NCBI RefSeq assembly: GCF_006546835.1
Contig: NZ_VICB01000004.1
Span: forward strand, 124,001 to 188,000
Length of the DNA: 64,000 nt
Direction of reading: 5' to 3'
Source: Actinomyces johnsonii
GTDB lineage: Bacteria; Actinomycetota; Actinomycetes; Actinomycetales; Actinomycetaceae
In this document: piece by piece, positions 62,218-64,000 of the stretch
How the letters are laid out: each line of letters opens with the position of its first letter
How positions within the stretch are numbered: the first letter of the stretch is position 1
Made by a program: the position numbers and the translations under genes
The notes under the pieces: model-generated
Seen by the model: only the letters and a program-made list of their open reading frames with translations
Databases searched by the model: none
What the model was told of the DNA's origin: nothing

Positions 62218-62702
62218 GCTGCGGCGAAACCGTGAACCAGGCGGTTCTGGCGGCATTCGTGAGACGTTCCGGACCGGCGGACCCGGACGGAAAGGGGCCA
62301 GTCGTGCCCACACCTGTGACGAAGCTTCTGACTGAACCGTCGCCGGCGCAGGAAATCGCATGATTGACAGGGCTCTTGCTGGGGGTGGCGAGGAGCGCTG
62401 AAGGTCCCTTCGCAACAGACTCGGACGCACCCATCACCATCCGTACTTGATGAGCACCCCGCGCCCAGGATCGCCACCCCCTGTCACCGTTACCACGACC
62501 CCACCGCGCCGCCCCATCGACGCGATCTCCAAGCCCGCCCCTGTCGCGCCGATGGGTACCCTTCCCGCGGTTCCTGCGGTACTGCCCGGGCCGCCGACCT
62601 GCGGGCGGGAGCCTGCGCCGTGGGCGAAAAGGGCGTCATGGCGGGCATAGCGGACGGGGGCGTCGCGTTAGCGTTGGCGATACCGAACATGAGAGGACTG
62701 AC
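62218..62702 (+). other. Intergenic region upstream of clpP1
   Basis: A 485-base gap. TTGACA at 62364-62369 is a perfect -35 hexamer without a good -10, and CGCGTTAGCG lies at about 62666 close to the clpP1 start. A Pro-rich open frame (62447-62650) has no supporting features. No clear terminator for the exporter operon was found. Confidence 0.35.
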
Positions 62703-63341
62703 GTGAGCGAGCTCTATACACCCGCTGCGGTCGCCCCGCCCCAGGCAGCCGACGTCAACGGTGCAGGCTTGGGGCTGACCGACTCCATCTACAACCGCCT
62801 CCTCAAGGAGCGCATTATCTGGCTCGGCTCCGAGGTGCGTGACGACAACGCCAACGCCATTTGCGCCCAGATGCTGCTGCTGGCCGCCGAGGATCCCGAG
62901 CGGGACATCTACCTCTACATCAACAGTCCCGGCGGCTCGGTCACCGCCGGCATGGCCATCTACGACACGATGCAGTACGTCCAGCCCGACGTCGCTACCG
63001 TGGCCACGGGCCTGGCCGCCTCCATGGGGCAGCACCTGCTGTCGGCAGGCGCCAAGGGCAAGCGCTATCTCACCCCGCACGCCCGCGTGCTCATGCACCA
63101 GCCCTCGGGTGGCGCCGGGGGGTCGGCCACGGACATCCGCATCAACGCCGACCTCATCATCAAGATGAAGCAGGAGCTCGCGGAGATCACGGCGGCCAAC
63201 ACCGGGCACACGGTGGAGGAGATCATCGCCGACTCCGACCGGGATCATTGGTTCTCGGCCCAGGAGGCCCTCGAGTACGGCTTCGTCGACCACATCGTGC
63301 GCTCCAGCCGGGAGATCGGCAAGCAGAACGGAGACAACTGA
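62703..63341 (+). CDS. clpP1: ATP-dependent Clp protease proteolytic subunit (ClpP1)
   Basis: A 212-aa serine protease subunit that degrades proteins with ClpX or ClpC. The catalytic triad is Ser107 in '[11 protein letters not shown]', His132 in '[12 protein letters not shown]', and an Asp near 181 in 'DSDRDHWF'. The start is GTG at 62703 after GAGAGGACTGAC. Directly followed by clpP2, the arrangement in actinobacteria where ClpP1 and ClpP2 form a mixed ring. Confidence 0.96.
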   Translation: MSELYTPAAVAPPQAADVNGAGLGLTDSIYNRLLKERIIWLGSEVRDDNANAICAQMLLLAAEDPERDIYLYINSPGGSVTAGMAIYDTMQYVQPDVATVATGLAASMGQHLLSAGAKGKRYLTPHARVLMHQPSGGAGGSATDIRINADLIIKMKQELAEITAANTGHTVEEIIADSDRDHWFSAQEALEYGFVDHIVRSSREIGKQNGDN

Positions 63342-63342
63342 C

Positions 63343-64000
63343 ATGTCCTCGACCCGTCCCTACTTCGAGGCCGTCGCCCGCCAGGCCGGCGCCATGCCGC
63401 AGGCCCGCTACGTACTGCCCCAGTTCGAGGAGCGCACCGCCTACGGCTTCAAGCGTCAGGACCCCTACGCTAAGCTCTTCGAGGACCGCATCGTCTTCAT
63501 GGGTGTTCAGGTCGACGACGCCTCGGCCGACGACATCATGGCCCAGCTGCTGGTCCTGGAGTCCCAGGACCCCGACGGCCTCATCACCATGTACATCAAC
63601 AGTCCCGGCGGATCCTTCACGGCACTGACGGCCATCTACGACACCATGCAGTACATCAAGCCGCAGGTGCAGACCGTCTGCCTGGGGCAGGCCGCCTCCG
63701 CCGCCGCCGTCCTGCTGGCCGCTGGAAGCCCGGGCAAGCGCCTTGCCCTGCCCAACGCGCGCGTCCTCATCCACCAGCCCGCCATGGAGGGGATGCAGGG
63801 CCAGGCAAGCGACATCGAGATCGTTGCCGACGAGATCGACCGCATGCGCTCCTGGCTCGAGGACACCCTGGCCGCGCACACCGGCCAGGACCGCGAGAAG
63901 ATCCACACCGATCTTGAACGGGACAAGATCCTCACGGCCGCGGCCGCCAAGGACTACGGGATCGTGGACCAGGTGCTCACCTCCCGCAAGGCGCCCGCCT
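63343..64000 (+). CDS. clpP2: ClpP2, truncated by the window end
   Basis: 219 visible codons, open to the window end. '[20 protein letters not shown]' followed by '[19 protein letters not shown]' is the ClpP2-type N-terminus. Ser119 in '[11 protein letters not shown]', His144 in 'VLIHQPAME', and Asp about 194 in 'DLERDKIL' complete the triad. It begins one base after the clpP1 stop codon. Start ATG 63343. Confidence 0.95.
   Translation, partial: MSSTRPYFEAVARQAGAMPQARYVLPQFEERTAYGFKRQDPYAKLFEDRIVFMGVQVDDASADDIMAQLLVLESQDPDGLITMYINSPGGSFTALTAIYDTMQYIKPQVQTVCLGQAASAAAVLLAAGSPGKRLALPNARVLIHQPAMEGMQGQASDIEIVADEIDRMRSWLEDTLAAHTGQDREKIHTDLERDKILTAAAAKDYGIVDQVLTSRKAPA

Noticed and set aside
62447-62650. 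Pro-rich 67-codon open frame upstream of clpP1
   Set aside because: No ribosome site or domain; likely a GC-rich intergenic artefact.

Overview
The window is GC-rich actinobacterial DNA. It most likely comes from an oral Actinomyces of the A. oris / naeslundii group. The main pointers are an adnA-adnB helicase-nuclease pair near a DUF3107 gene, paired clpP genes, actinobacterial tad genes, and a locus resembling gspA-lcpA, which is known from A. oris. No CRISPR array, rRNA, intact transposase or prophage was seen. Calls rest on reading the sequence and its motifs; no database search was run. Hand-found promoters and operators are less secure than the genes.

Layout. 1-4.5 kb: 3' end of a UPF0182 gene, initiator tRNA-Met, polyphosphate kinase 2, sirtuin deacylase, a small membrane protein, a sugar O-acetyltransferase and a DUF3107 protein. 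4.7-13.3 kb: adnA-adnB and a phosphotransferase-like protein that seems to lack a metal-binding Asp. 13.6-18.5 kb: a tightly packed tad operon (tadA, tadB, tadC, a small pilin-like protein, two TadE-like proteins and one more single-span protein). 18.5-26.9 kb: CBU_0592-type membrane protein, LysR regulator, prfB, CPBP protease, O6-alkylguanine-DNA alkyltransferase, EttA, a secreted I36-type protease inhibitor, an M23-type peptidase and a small membrane protein.

27-36.4 kb is a carbohydrate region: tesB coupled to ptsI, a lone EIIB, malQ, an EIIB-EIIA pair, a GntR/UTRA regulator and EIIC. DasR-type palindromes lie in front of the EIIB-EIIA pair and the EIIC gene. 36.5-45.2 kb: aminopeptidase N, two paralogous LAXTG cell-wall proteins flanking an LCP-family glycan transferase, and an M13 peptidase. 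45.3-48.2 kb: rpiB, an Nei-type glycosylase and a prolyl-aminopeptidase-like hydrolase.

48.3-50.4 kb is the cysK-cysE pair. Upstream of cysK is an unannotated 22-codon reading frame with a strong Shine-Dalgarno, 7 Met and 5 Cys codons, ending CRCCRCR. A hairpin starts at its stop codon and a small terminator-like hairpin follows. This looks like a sulfur-amino-acid attenuation leader and is the most interesting item here. 50.4-55 kb: YigZ-family protein, L32, tRNA-Gly, tRNA-Pro, a small unknown protein, trigger factor and an orphan membrane glycosyltransferase. 55.5-58.9 kb: an ABC importer of the TauABC/SsuABC type with a cupin gene and what looks like a methyltransferase fragment. 59.2-62.2 kb: a TetR regulator and a three-gene ABC exporter behind a promoter with AGTCAT repeats. 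The window ends in clpP1 and a truncated clpP2.
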